DNA from: Rhexocercosporidium sp. MPI-PUGE-AT-0058
Lineage: Eukaryota; Ascomycota; Leotiomycetes; Helotiales
Reading direction: 5' to 3'
DNA: 64,000 nt
Assembly: GCA_020746875.1 (NCBI GenBank)
Contig: JAGTJL010000024.1
Span: 310,001-374,000, forward strand
Shown here: positions 50,060 to 60,886 of the stretch, in pieces
Layout: each line of letters opens with the position of its first letter
Numbering within the stretch: the first letter of the stretch is position 1
The notes under the pieces: generated by a model
Database searches by the model: none
The model's input: the letters and a program-made list of their open reading frames with translations, nothing else
What the model was told of the DNA's origin: nothing
Program-made: the position numbers and the translations under genes

Positions 50060-51093
50060 CTATGAGGTGCGAACGTCAGCCAAATACTCTCTAAGCTGCG
50101 AGAAACACAGGAGGAAGGAAGATCGGCCTCTGCGAATCGCAATTGAGCTCTGCGCAAACCACAATGGTGTGCGCAGAGCTGTCAAGCATCCTGGAGATCG
50201 ATGCAGCTACCCCGCCACGTACCTAATGTGTGTCCATTTTTCTCGAAATGCGAGAAGTAGGTGTTCCGCACTTTGACTGCGCCCCAAATTACGGGAGGTC
50301 GTTCATCAGTCATCTTTCTTATTGTTCCAAAGTATTTGGCAGTTGAAGTTGTGTGGTGAAAGGTTGTGTCGAAAGACTGGACTCCGAGACACGTCGAGAT
50401 GGGTTTATAAATTTGTGGGAGGTGAGTCAGGCGCGACCCTTTGCTCAGACCACAGCCTTTATCTCATAAATCAGACCCTCGGTTACGAAATCGGAGGTGA
50501 AAGATTATATAGTGGTAATTAGCGTACAAAGTGGACTCCTGTAAACTCCTGGACCAATCAAGCAACACACCAACAATTTCTCACCAGAGAGTCTGAGAGC
50601 AATTGGTGGTCATCTTGTAGGCATGTATTTCGTTTGTTAGCAATTAAATGACCACAGAATCGACAACTGCCACGATCTAGTTATCCCTGTCAACCAACTC
50701 CAAATTTTATAACAAATAGCTTATTTGATAGCGCTTGTTTTCTTCTATCTTTTTAATCGACAATGGACGCTTAAACATCTGTTTATCAAACAATATCGGA
50801 AGCGGAGCGCGACGTATTTTTGAACCTATTATCGAGCCTACCTACGGCTATTTTCCCTCTGTCCAGTCCTTTACCTTCTACTACGAATGCTACACACTAT
50901 CATAACAATGAATCTACTCTCTTAGTGATGGATTTTGAATTCGCTGGCGGCAATGCTTCATACGCAGAGTCTGATACCGACATCGAACAAATATAAAAAT
51001 TGAAATTGAGTTAAAGCACGGTATATAAGAGATCCCAACTCGACTCTACAAGAATCAAGGGGAAAAAAAGACTCTATGTTTACAAATAATTTT
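50060..51093. other. Stretch between AlaRS pseudogene and laccase
   Basis: Apart from the small broken frame at 50763-50996 no gene is recognised. The right end is the 3' flank of the leftward laccase. Confidence 0.4.
50763..50996 (+). pseudogene. Small broken reading frame of unknown function
   Basis: An ATG is followed at codon 4 by TAA, where CAA would keep it open; the frame then continues for 73 codons to the stop at 50996 (TSVYQTISEAERDVFLNLLS at its start, then S/T-rich, ending acidic with ESDTDIEQI). The amphipathic start and acidic end look like a real small protein or first exon that has been lost, but I do not recognise it. Confidence 0.3.
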
Positions 51094-53034
51094 TTATATA
51101 CCGGCATCAATCTGATCCACCGTGTGATTGCTAGTCCATTTGTTCCAGTCCTTGCAGGTCTTGTCGAGGATGGCAGGCAGCTTCTTCTGCTTCAACTTGG
51201 CAGGCTGCTCCAGGATCATGATGTTGTATCCCATGGAGGCGTGCCACGCAATATGACAGTGGAGGGACCAAAATCCGGGGTTGTCCGCGGTGTATTGGAT
51301 GACCAAGTGACCGAAGCGGCGCTGCATGTGCGTGTCGCGCCTCAGAGGGTTCTGTGGGTTAACAATGGTCTTGCCGTCCCATGGCCCAAGTCCTTCAGCC
51401 AGGACCTGGAAACTGTGGCCGTGAAGGTGCATCGGATGCGCACTCTGGTAGACAGTATTGAGCACAATGCGAACCGTTTTGTTTGTACCAAAGTTGTATA
51501 CGTTCGACAAAGGGCCGGGGAAAGTGGTGTTGCCCTTGGCTGCCTCGAGCAAGACGGGAGCATTATAGTCGGTGTACTGTGTCTTATTGTTCATGATCCA
51601 GACATGGTGACCTGTTGCGTTGGTGAAGAGATCAACGTTGATGACTTGAACAGTGTCAGGGTTGGGGTCCAGCACCTGGGGGTAAAATGGAACCGTCTTG
51701 GTGAGGTCATCATTACCGCAGAGGAAGGTTTTGTTGTCCGCGACCGCAGCCGCCTCGCTGATCGTGGAGGTAGGGAGCTGGATGTTTGAGTTACCCTCGT
51801 AGGAAATGATACCAAGGGCTTTAGTGGTGTGCGCGACGGAGCAGTTGAGGGAAATGGTTGAACGCATCCAGTATGTGGCCTTGGGGTCTGCATCAGCCGT
51901 GACTAGAATATCAGTTCGCTGGGCAGCACCTAGAGTGATGAAGTCGGCATCATATGGCACAAGGGGCTCGAAGTCGTTGGTTATGACCTTCATCTTGTGA
52001 CCGTCAATGCTGAAGTGAATGAGAGCAGCAGCACCAGTGTTCATAAGGCGCAGGCGGTGCGTCTTTCCTGGCTTGAAGCGGAACTGGGAAAGTCCAGCTT
52101 GAGAGTAGCATGTGGAGTTCTCTGGAGCCATAGAGCAGTTGTAGTTGTTCTTGCCATTGATAAGATTGTTGTCAGACCAAGGCACATAGATGTTGAAGTC
52201 AGTGGTATTGCTGGCAGCGGCAGCAACAACATCATGGTACTCGCTGTGGTAATAATCACCAAGCATGATGGGGCCAATGTCGACATCATAATCGACGTGC
52301 TTTGGTCCGTAGACAACCAATGGGCCAAATGCGCCAGCAGTCCATTGTGCAGAGAAGTGAGAGTGCCACCACGTTGAGCCATAGGCATCAGCCCGGAAAC
52401 GATAGGTGAAGGAAGAGCCAGGGGCGATGGGACACTGTGTCACACCCGGGACACCATCCATCCAGACGGTACCGTTCTGAGTGACTCCATGAAAGTGGAT
52501 GGCAGTGCCTTCCTCCTTTCCATTGGCAATATTCTCAATATTGTTGTGAACTCGGACTTCAATCCAGTCACCCCAATTGGCTTCGATGAGTGGGCCGGGA
52601 AATTTTCCATTAACGAAGATTCCCGCCTTCTCAAAGCCATCAGGTGAGAGTAGATCTCTACTAATGCTAAATTCATAGTAGCGGGTAACTCCCGTGACTG
52701 GGGGAACACTGTGTGGTTCATTTTTCAATCCTGTGCGGATGCCCCATGGCTTTCCATGAGGTAGAGGCTTTTCAATCATTAGCACATGCAAACGAAAGCC
52801 TGCTAAGGGTACACTTACGTTGTTGGTGAGGAATTCAGGGAATGGCTTCATGTCCAGAGTACCCCATTTGGATTGGCTGAGACGAGGTTAGCACATGGTT
52901 CCAAGCATTGATGGAATTCCTCTGAATCCATACCCATTGGTCTGCTGCTGTGACAGACAAGTTACTTTCGGAACGGCCAAGATAATGGCCCCAGCGTAGG
53001 CCACTGCGGCCATGATGGACTTCGTTACAGACAT
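51094..53034 (-). CDS. Secreted laccase (ascomycete multicopper oxidase), 3 exons
   Basis: Exons on the minus strand are 52934-53034, 52819-52876 and 51094-52767, with introns of 57 bp (branch GCTAAC) and 51 bp. The second intron is in frame and stop-free, so it can be mistaken for coding sequence. The 610-residue product starts with a signal peptide (MSVTKSIMAAVAYAGAIILA). Three cupredoxin domains carry the four copper motifs: AIHFHG, WWHSHF, HPMHLHGHSF, and HCHIAWH with T1 Cys557. The C-terminus ends DAGI, matching the DSGL-type plug of ascomycete laccases. It would oxidise phenols or related substrates with O2. The T1 axial position (Cys+10) is Tyr567 rather than the usual Leu or Phe. It is divergent from the isocyanide synthase gene across 1 kb. 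A TATAAAA box at 53291-53298 lies about 257 bp upstream of the start. Confidence 0.93.
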
Positions 53035-54056
53035 TGCCGTTATCAAATCAGGAAAACCCTGTGCTCAACTGCCCAAGTTGCTTTGGAGATGGTAGAGGAG
53101 ATGGTTCGAACAGCAGAAGCCCACTACTCAGACTGGAAGGTACTATACTTTTATAATGTCCACGAATTCCCGCTAGCCAGACGTGGGATTAACCAACTGG
53201 GATTACATAAAAATCTGCTTGAACTACACTAACCCGTGTCCGCCTGGACGCTTTTGGAAATTAGGTAATGTGCTGCCTGCCTGGGCTGCTTTTTATATCT
53301 CTCGGACAGCTATGACTCGGACCGATAAGGCAAGGTAGGAAGAGACTCCCGAATAGGGCAGGTACATCAGTAGGTAAGGCGAGGTAGGAAGAGACTCCCG
53401 GATAGGGCAGGTACATAAATAGATAATTTGATGACCGCCCCTACCGGGGTTGATCTCACATTGCGGCGTATTCCCTTCCAGCCTCAGAAATATTCCTCGC
53501 CAACCAAAACATAGGTAGGGCTATAGGAAAACAGAAACATCTCAACCGACGGGGAGCCCGAAAATCTCTTGCATCATGTAAGTAAGGGGCATAGATCATA
53601 GAGCAAATTATGGGAAACCAGGATGGCACGTCAGACGCAAGAAGCACCACGTCGGTGTTAAGTTGTCAAAGCTGAGCTGGCGAGGGGGGCTTGACTCGAG
53701 AACACTCAATCACTCCCTGGTTTCCCTATGACACAGGAACGTGTAGGAGCAGCCGTCTTGAAGTATTATGTTACCATCCCGAAATGACAATCTGGAGATG
53801 TATATAAACGCCTGAGATCGACGCCAGCTCTTCTGTCCGCAAGGGTTACTTCTCTGTATCAAAAAACACTTTGCCTTCTACAATCTGAAAGAGTCTCAGC
53901 AGCTAAGATTTTCCTGCACCACTACGTCTTATACCTACGTTCAGAAGCGTCCCAACACAGCAAGAGAACCGTTATCACTCCAAACTCAGCTTTCCATCCT
54001 CTTTTTACTCATTTGATACCATTCTGTTTGGTTTTTGTCCCCAACACGTCTTCACA
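53035..54056. promoter_or_regulatory. Divergent promoter region between laccase and isocyanide synthase
   Basis: This 1022-bp region separates the two start codons. A TATAAAA-type box on the minus strand at 53291-53298 faces the laccase, and TATATAAACG at 53801-53810 faces the isocyanide synthase. Each is about 256 bp from its start codon. A pyrimidine-rich leader with many TTC/CTC tracts precedes 54057. A 49-bp duplication lies at 53327-53416. I find no convincing copper-response (TTTGCTCA-like) element. Confidence 0.65.
53327..53416. repeat. 49-bp tandem duplication in the laccase promoter
   Basis: Two copies of AAGGC(A/G)AGGTAGGAAGAGA followed by CTCCCG(A/G)ATAGGGCAGGTACAT start at 53327 and 53376. 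They differ at a few positions. They lie just upstream of the laccase TATA box and so may duplicate a regulatory site. Confidence 0.8.
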
Positions 54057-55424
54057 ATGCCAGGAGTCACAATGCTTATGTCGGCTGGCGTGAAGCCCTT
54101 GTCGCCTTCGGCCAACTGGATTCAAAACTTTGCCTTGGCTCAGTCTTTTTCCAGCTTTTTGCGAAAGGTCTTACCAAAGTCGAGCCGTCAACAAATTCGC
54201 GAGAAAATTCGTGAAGTTGACATCACCACGCCAGAGGCGTCTCAGCGGGTAGCCACACCCGACACTATCGACGCCATTTTGGATGTCTTGGAGCGCTACG
54301 GTCAGCATTTGCCACCATCGGATGGTAGTGAGCATGATGGCGAGTGGCTTGGCAAGCCACTGTTCAAGGGCAAGATATTGTCTCAAATGGAGAAGCACCA
54401 AGCCATTCGCCTCATCCTGCCTGCCTTTCCGTGGAAGAGCGTCAACAAATTTGACAAGGTGACTGGTGTCTTGCCCGACTTCGGCGAACAGCTTGCCTTG
54501 TGCCGTCTGAACCAGATGTGCGAAGACATCAAGAAGATCTACCCACCGGGTGCAATGGTGTACATTGCTACTGATGGCCTCGTCTTTGACGATGTCGTTG
54601 GTATTCCTGATGAGGATACCTGGGCTTACGGTGAAGGCCTCGTCAACATGGCCAAGACCCACGGACTCAAGAATCTTACGCTCATGAGAGTCATGGACAT
54701 CCTGGGCTACACCGCGGGCAGGACCCTGGACAAAGAGCTCTACCTGTCGCTGTCTCAGGTATGCAGGGAGGAGATTATTGCGTCTTATGGGCGCTCCGAG
54801 GAGGAGGTGCGCCAGATGATGAAGGAGGATCCGGACACGCTTCTCACTTACTGCGGTTTCATCCGATTCCTCGAAGGTGACTTGAAGTACAGCCCAGTTA
54901 CGGCAGCCACAAAAGCTATTAGCGGACAGCAATACCGCAAGACGGTCAAGAAGGTTGCTATTCAGATGATGATACGTGCTGAGTCGTTCACCAAGCTCCT
55001 GCAGACGCACTGCCCCGACTATGTGCGTTTATCTATCCACTCATCCACAGGAACGGTCAAGCTTTCGGTGCCGCTTATCACCCAGGCCTCCGGATCCTTT
55101 CCCAAGTCCCCGTGGCACTCGAGCTTAGCGGTGGGCGTGGACGGATCCTACCAGACCGTTCACGCCAAGGATGTGCGAGAGACGCACGACCTGGTCTCCA
55201 CGAATGGATCTCCATGCTACTTCCGGGAGAAATCAGAGCAGTGGGACTTTGGCGACGACGACATTGTCTGCGAGCCACGCTACCCCAACCAAACTGTCGT
55301 GAGGCCCGTCCGAATGGAGCTTTTAGGAGTCAAGTCCCTGTCAGCCAGCCAACTCAAAAAACTGGCTGCACTCAAGGCAGCTCACACGGCAGGACCAGTC
55401 GTCGCAATTGGGTTTGCATCCTAG
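54057..55424 (+). CDS. Dit1/PvcA-family isocyanide synthase-like protein, single exon
   Basis: This 455-residue protein belongs by its motifs to the DIT1/PvcA family: LPAFPWKSVN at 121-130, LPDFGEQLAL at 139-148, IYPPGA at 161-166, TDGLVFDD at 172-179, and PWHSSLAV at 352-359. PvcA-type enzymes convert an amino group and a ribulose-5-phosphate carbon into an isocyanide; Dit1 of yeast acts on tyrosine for dityrosine wall. In filamentous fungi such genes (for example in the xan and crm loci of Aspergillus fumigatus) make copper-binding isocyanides. Here the protein stands alone, with no fused oxygenase, transferase or NRPS part. The start at 54057 is the first ATG after a long leader; a second ATG at 54072 is possible. 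It is divergent from the laccase; an MFS gene follows. The exact substrate is unknown. Confidence 0.85.
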   Translation: MPGVTMLMSAGVKPLSPSANWIQNFALAQSFSSFLRKVLPKSSRQQIREKIREVDITTPEASQRVATPDTIDAILDVLERYGQHLPPSDGSEHDGEWLGKPLFKGKILSQMEKHQAIRLILPAFPWKSVNKFDKVTGVLPDFGEQLALCRLNQMCEDIKKIYPPGAMVYIATDGLVFDDVVGIPDEDTWAYGEGLVNMAKTHGLKNLTLMRVMDILGYTAGRTLDKELYLSLSQVCREEIIASYGRSEEEVRQMMKEDPDTLLTYCGFIRFLEGDLKYSPVTAATKAISGQQYRKTVKKVAIQMMIRAESFTKLLQTHCPDYVRLSIHSSTGTVKLSVPLITQASGSFPKSPWHSSLAVGVDGSYQTVHAKDVRETHDLVSTNGSPCYFREKSEQWDFGDDDIVCEPRYPNQTVVRPVRMELLGVKSLSASQLKKLAALKAAHTAGPVVAIGFAS

Positions 55425-56934
55425 CTACCTAGCTTGAAACGTGATGATGAAGGAGCCCAATAGGCATCAGGAGTACAGCCTTACGAGGTGGGGGGGTTGG
55501 TTATGTCGTCTTGGAATTTTCAATTTTCCTTTGTGCAGGGATTTGAGTCTTATGTACCTACCTCATTAGAAAAGGCGTAGAAAAGTCGGGCGCTTTTATC
55601 CCTAATAGGACGATGATCTACTTTATCAAGCCACCAATCTACTCGTCCTCAAGGGTCAATAATGTACATTTGCTATCTGTGCACTTTGCTACAGCCTTAC
55701 TTCCTTAGGCAATGAATATCGTTAGATCAAGAAGATGATTCGCTGTAGAACCTAGGTTTATAGAACTATCTAGAATTACGCACAGACACTGAATATACAT
55801 TATTTACCCTTGAGGACGAGTACCTACGTGGGTACTTTTGATCCAGGTACTTTTGATCCAGGTACTTTTGATCTAGGTACTTTTGATCTCCACCGTTAAA
55901 CCAAGGTGCATTTTGACAGCTAGACACCCGCATATATTGGAGGGTTCAGGGTTCAACCACCCCACATTATCGCCGAGACAAACTCCCTCGCGGAGCCGCC
56001 GAAGAGCCATTCACACACAGCACAGTAAGTATTGTACGAACCATCCCAGGTCGAAAGTTAAGTGTCGTTCGTATGATTCCCAAAAGGTAATACCACCGAA
56101 GCAGAGAAGGAAAACACAACAGGCTAATTGATCTAATTGACCTGATTGACTTGATTAATCTCGTCAGCTTATTAAGCTGTCTTCGATTGTGGGCCGTGGA
56201 ATGCGTGAAGATAGAAATGGACGGAGACCCTGGCTGCAGACGCGAGCTAGATCAGGCCCAGGCCCAGGCCAGAAAGGGACTGGTGCGGACTTTCGTATAA
56301 TTACGTAATATTGTTCTCTCCCAGGCACGGTCCCAGGGTTGTTGTGGACTTGCTGCCCGCCCCCTGCCATGGCGCGATCATTCCCGTCAGCCGGCGCGAT
56401 CCTTCCCGTCAGCCCGTCAGCCGTCAGCCGCCACGTCGTCAACCAACTACAGAGCAACCCCGAGGCACAAGCTTCCTCTTCCCCATGCCATGCAACGCTA
56501 AATGGCTTGTTCTAACGCCGCATCATAAATGAACCTGGCCAGCATCGCCGCATGGCCAGGCGCCCATCGTAAGCTACAATTCTCTTCATCGGGGGGATGA
56601 TATCCGGTAAGCCCCTCAGCTTGAGCATAACCGTTTTGGGCTAGGTCTACTTTCGAATAGCAAGAGACAAGCATCCAGGAAGGCTTTTCAGCTTGATACC
56701 AATATTGTGATAGAGAAGGCAACTTTGAGTCTCTGTAGCGTGGCAGTTACATTAGTAATCCAACGACATGTGTCGGATGGAGCCGCCTCACTGAGCCCCC
56801 ACTCTCACCCATTTTGCATTTCATTCCGTCCGCATTAGTCTGAGCTTTCCTCTGGCTTTGTCTTATCTATCAACTTCACACACAACCATAGCATTCTTGA
56901 GAGATCACCGTCATTTCAAGGAGCTCAAGTCACG
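55425..56934. other. Intergenic stretch between isocyanide synthase and transporter
   Basis: This contains a 15-bp repeat array at 55831-55890 and a patch of CGTCAGCC repeats near 56385-56440. Open frames at 55883-56131 and 56164-56457 lack recognisable motifs. The last 100 bp is the probable leader of the transporter gene. Confidence 0.45.
55831..55890. repeat. Four tandem copies of a 15-bp unit (GGTACTTTTGATC...)
   Basis: The unit GGTACTTTTGATCCA repeats four times with C/T changes in the last copies. It lies in the 3' intergenic region of the isocyanide synthase gene. Confidence 0.85.
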
Positions 56935-58376
56935 ATGCTGCCCCTAAAGCCCTCAGATCTCAACAATGATAGCGGCAGCGGCCTTGAGACGGCGAGCCAC
57001 GAAATGGTTGACTACGATATAGAGACTGACTCTCGCAGCCCACCCATTGCTCCTTTACAGCTGCAGAGCGACGGTGTGCAGGAACACAGTCGCCTGACGG
57101 CTTGGTCGCAGGTGTTCGTTGCCTTTCTTCTCGTATTCAATGGATTCGGCTACTTTTCATCTTTTGGCCTCTTTGAGTCCCACTGGGTCGAGATTTTGCA
57201 CTCGTCGCCTTCAGCGATTGCCTGGGTTGGCTCTTTGATGATTTTCCTTCTCTTCTTCCTGGGCATCTACTCAGGCCCAATGATGGATGCAGGCCATTTT
57301 CGATCTCTCATCATCTGCGGCTTGGTTTTCCAGATTATCGGTGTATTTACAACTTCACTCGTCAAGTCATACTGGCAACTTATCTTGGCCCAAGGCATTG
57401 TGCAGGGCATAGGCAATGGTTTTCATTTCACTCCTCTGGTCACCTTGGTTTCTTTATACTTCGACAAGAACAGAGCATTTGCCCTGAGTGTGTCTGCCTG
57501 CGGAGCTCCCATCGGTGGCATCGTTTTTCCTTTGGTATGGCCCCGTCTTCTTCAAGCCGTTGCTTGAGACCGCTGACTTACACCTTAGATCTCTCGCCAA
57601 CTTTCCGATAAAATTGGCTATCCTTGGACCATCAGAGTCATGGGATTTCTCATGGTTTTTAACGGAATCGTTATTGTGCTTCTCGCCCGGCCGAAGAAGG
57701 TCAAGAAGGAAAGGAGATCTCTGGTGGACTTGGCTGCGTTCAAGGAGCTCGCTTATCTCTTCTACGCCATCGGCATCTTCTTCACCCTTTGGGGCCTTTA
57801 TATCGCCTACTTCTACGTAAGTCATCCCCGGAAGCAAACCAAGTTTTCAGAAAGTCAGTAAATTTAACCAATAACACAGACTTCGACCTTTGGCAAAGCC
57901 AAGATTGGGCTCAGTGACTCGGATTCATTGACGCTTCTTCTGGTTCTGAACGCTGCGGGTATACCGGGTCGTCTGATCCCTGCCTTTATGGGCGATCGCT
58001 TGTTTGGGCCGTTCAACACAATGTTGCCCTTCGTCATGGGCGTGAGCATCATGTTGCTCGTTTGGATGAGAGTCGACTCCACGGGCGGGTTCTACGCCTT
58101 TGTGATCATCTACGGTGTGTGCGCCAATGCTGTGCAGACACTGTTCCCATCGACGCTCTCCACCTTCACCAAAGACCCGAGCAAGATGGGCCAACGTATT
58201 GGCATGGTGTTTGGTGTTGCCAGCCTGGCTTGCCTGACAGGTCCCCCCTGGCAGGCGTTATGATATCGGTTGGTCACGGAAGCTACCTGTACATGCAACT
58301 CTACGGTGGGGTTTCCGTGTTGCTGGGATTTGTACTCCTGTGCATATCTCGTTTCTTCCAGTTCCGAGGGATGTAA
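56935..58376 (+). CDS. MFS monocarboxylate-type transporter, 3 exons, one-base frameshift near the end
   Basis: The exons are 56935-57534, 57589-57816 and 57880-58376. The protein (about 441 residues if the frame is continuous) has an acidic N-terminal tail, then 12 predicted membrane segments. The order and motifs (AWSQVFVAFLLVFNGFGYFS, GLFESHW, GIGNGFHFTPLV, GIPGRLIPAFMGDR) match the fungal MCT-like branch of MFS. These proteins move organic acids, and relatives in biosynthetic loci export products. A run of six C at 58243-58248 must be seven for the C-terminus (GPPLAGVMISVGHGSYLYMQ to FFQFRGM) to be in frame; as written, translation ends at TGA 58261-58263. A sequencing error, polymorphism or true inactivation are all possible. 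It is co-directional with the isocyanide synthase. Confidence 0.82.
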
Positions 58377-59587
58377 AAGCCCTGCTCTGGAGCAGTGTGC
58401 TTGACGTCCCTGCCCGATGCTGAGTAGGCGGTGCTTTACTTCTCTTTACGTGGGACGATTCATGATTCAAAATAGAACAGTTGGTGTGTTTCTTAGCTAC
58501 CTACAATTAGACTAGGGTGGATTTGAGAGAAAAACTCCACAATATGTAAATAAAGCATGTAAACAAACGCCAATTTATATATTACTCTATAGCACAATTC
58601 ACACTCAAATAAAATGTCTAAAGGTACTAAACCCGACTCAGACCACAATAGTACTGTTCGACCATTTGCTCCACTTATAAAAGAGGAAGGCACCTATCTT
58701 ATCTCTACCTCTTTAGGCCACTGCTGCAGATCCATTTTCGCTTTGCTGACGTGAGCTTAACCTTCGCTTCGGTCTCGTGTAAGCGTTAAGTAGTAGCCGG
58801 CTAGCCCTTCGAAAAAGCTGTACGCAGGTGCCTCCACGCAATGCAAGGTGCATATTGCATTTAACCCTAGCGTGGCCAGCCCCCTTTTTCCGCTTTGCTT
58901 ACGAAAGCCCAACTTTTCGCTTCGGGCGCGTGGAATTATGAGGTGCATTTAATAGCGGGTCGGTCCCCCCCGATGCTGCATGCCTGCGCGCAATGTACTT
59001 CGTCCTCGGAGTATCAGTTGCAAAGTCTCCACACGGCCACCTTTCCTGAAAGGGCAGCAGTTCTCGAAATCTAGATCTTCTATTAGTCCAACTGCCCTTG
59101 TTCGATAGAAATATCTAGAAGGCTTGGCTGAACTGTTAACCCGAGTACCAAAGTAAGGTGAGCATTGCATTTTCGAGCGTGGCTAACCCTGGCTCCCGAA
59201 CGCGGAGATTCTTCTTATTTCAACGTTCTTCTAACATCCCTACCTACAGCGTGCATCAACGTGCTCGTACTCGCAAGGTGTACTTGCTATGTACCTGGGC
59301 GCGCCCTGGAAAAGCACAATAGCGGAGAGATATTGATTATCTGTACGAAAGGGGCGTGGGAATCACGGAGTGAGATGTTAGAATGAGGAAAGCACAGAGT
59401 AAGGAGGAAATTTTGTTGAGCTGGACGACCCTGGCAAGTGTCTTGGCTTAATATCGCAGTCAACATCTTAAGGAGTTCGTCGACGTGTGGATTTCCCTCC
59501 ATCCGCATCTCTCAGAGTCGTTTGTTCTCTCTATTCTCTGATATCGCAACAATTTGTCAATTTCTCTGAAGACAGCCCTCTTGCACA
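58377..59587. other. Intergenic stretch
   Basis: No gene recognised. An imperfect direct repeat (AAGGTGCATATTGCATTTAA at about 58849, AAGGTGAGCATTGCATTTTC at about 59155, each followed by AGCGTGGC(C/T)) is visible. The right end holds the leader of the SMP-30-type gene. Confidence 0.4.
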
Positions 59588-60886
59588 ATGTCTCGCTTTG
59601 CTGCTTTGCTCACGGCCTACATCGGCCTCAGTACCGCCGCCGCAATCACCAATGCTTCATCGCCCATGGCCTCTGTCTGCGGTCCCAAGACTGCCAACAT
59701 CACTTGCGTCCATCGCTATGGCTCTCTTCTGCCCCCTTCCTTCTCTCGGGATCCTGATCCTGCGGTCCCCTACACAGGAGCCAAAGTCCCAGATGACCCA
59801 TCGTGGGGTCTCGTCCAGAACGCCGACTTTGTCATCTATGATCAGCTACGTGGTCTCAAACTCTTAGGTCCTGCGCCCAAGATCTACCGTGGTCTGATCC
59901 CGGTGCTCAACGTTATTCACGAGGCTCCCGTCTTCGTCCCTGGGTTGAACAAGCTCTTTGTTCAACAGGACGGTCCTCCCGGAAGCATGTCTATCATGAC
60001 TCTGGACCTCAACCACGACCCTCCCACTGTGCAGAATGTCGTTACCGACCCTCCTTTATACCAGCCCACTGGTGGTGTCTACAACCCGAAGGACGGCTAC
60101 ATCTACTACGCCGTTCACGGCAAGAACGCCACTCTACCCAGCAAACAGCAGCAGCATGCTGGTATTGCCCGTGTCAACCCCAAGACCCTCAAGGCCGAAT
60201 GGCTCGTCAACAACTACTTTGGCTTCAACTTTGCCGGTCCCAACGATCTCGTCATTGATCCCGTTGGCGACATCTGGTTTACTGACACCGACTACGCCTA
60301 CGTTATCGGCGTCTCCGATGCCCCCAAGCAGCTACAGTTGGCCACCTACCGGTACCGTCCTTCCACCGGCCAGGTTCAGATCATGGACACCAGCCTTCAG
60401 TACCCCAACGGTATCCAGTTCTCAAAGGACTGCAAGACCCTCTTCGTCACCGACTCCGGCCTCGAGAGCTATAACCCCGTCCCCACTCGTGGCGCTGGAG
60501 ACTTCTACAACTATCCTCTCTACATCCAGTTCAACAGCACTGGTCCTCGTAACATCTTTGCCTGGGACGTCGCCCGCAAGGGCGCCGACAAGCACCCCGT
60601 CATCACCGGCAAGCGTGTCATCTTCCAGGCTCTTGAGGGTGCCCCTGACGGTCTCAAGATCGCTGCCAACGGATACCTTGTCATCGGTGGTGGCCTGGCA
60701 CCCGGCGTCGACATCATTGACGAGTTCGGTAACCAGATTGCTCGCATCCAGACCAGCCACCCTGTTGAGAACATTCAGTGGTCTGGCGCTGACCTCAAGA
60801 CTCTCTGGCTTGTTGGCATTGGCGGCATTACCAAGGTCGAGTTCGACCTTGCTGGCCCTGATCTGGCCAACTTCTTCCAGTGCTAG
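59588..60886 (+). CDS. Secreted SMP-30/gluconolactonase-like beta-propeller protein, single exon
   Basis: The 432-residue protein begins with a signal peptide (MSRFAALLTAYIGLSTAAA). The six-bladed propeller core carries the metal and active-site signatures of the SMP-30/lactonohydrolase family: EAPVFVPGLNKLFVQQ, GPNDLVIDPVGDIWFTDTDY, YPNGIQFSKDCKTLFVTDSG and APDGLKIAANGYLVIGGG. Family members open lactones or hydrolyse related esters with a bound Ca2+ or Zn2+; the extracellular fungal forms include aldonolactonases. Codon use is strongly C-ending at third positions, suggesting high expression. It follows the transporter on the same strand. A role in the laccase-isocyanide locus is possible but unproven. 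Confidence 0.88.
   Translation: MSRFAALLTAYIGLSTAAAITNASSPMASVCGPKTANITCVHRYGSLLPPSFSRDPDPAVPYTGAKVPDDPSWGLVQNADFVIYDQLRGLKLLGPAPKIYRGLIPVLNVIHEAPVFVPGLNKLFVQQDGPPGSMSIMTLDLNHDPPTVQNVVTDPPLYQPTGGVYNPKDGYIYYAVHGKNATLPSKQQQHAGIARVNPKTLKAEWLVNNYFGFNFAGPNDLVIDPVGDIWFTDTDYAYVIGVSDAPKQLQLATYRYRPSTGQVQIMDTSLQYPNGIQFSKDCKTLFVTDSGLESYNPVPTRGAGDFYNYPLYIQFNSTGPRNIFAWDVARKGADKHPVITGKRVIFQALEGAPDGLKIAANGYLVIGGGLAPGVDIIDEFGNQIARIQTSHPVENIQWSGADLKTLWLVGIGGITKVEFDLAGPDLANFFQC

Noticed and set aside
51076..51789. 237-codon plus-strand frame opposite the laccase
   Set aside because: Antisense of the conserved copper-motif coding region.
52768..52851. Laccase start at 52851 with 17 extra residues in the middle
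   Set aside because: The extra residues are a 51-bp intron with good GT-AG and branch site; the true start with signal peptide is in an upstream exon at 53034.
54171..55010. 279-codon minus-strand frame opposite the isocyanide synthase
   Set aside because: Antisense shadow of a real coding sequence, no family resemblance.
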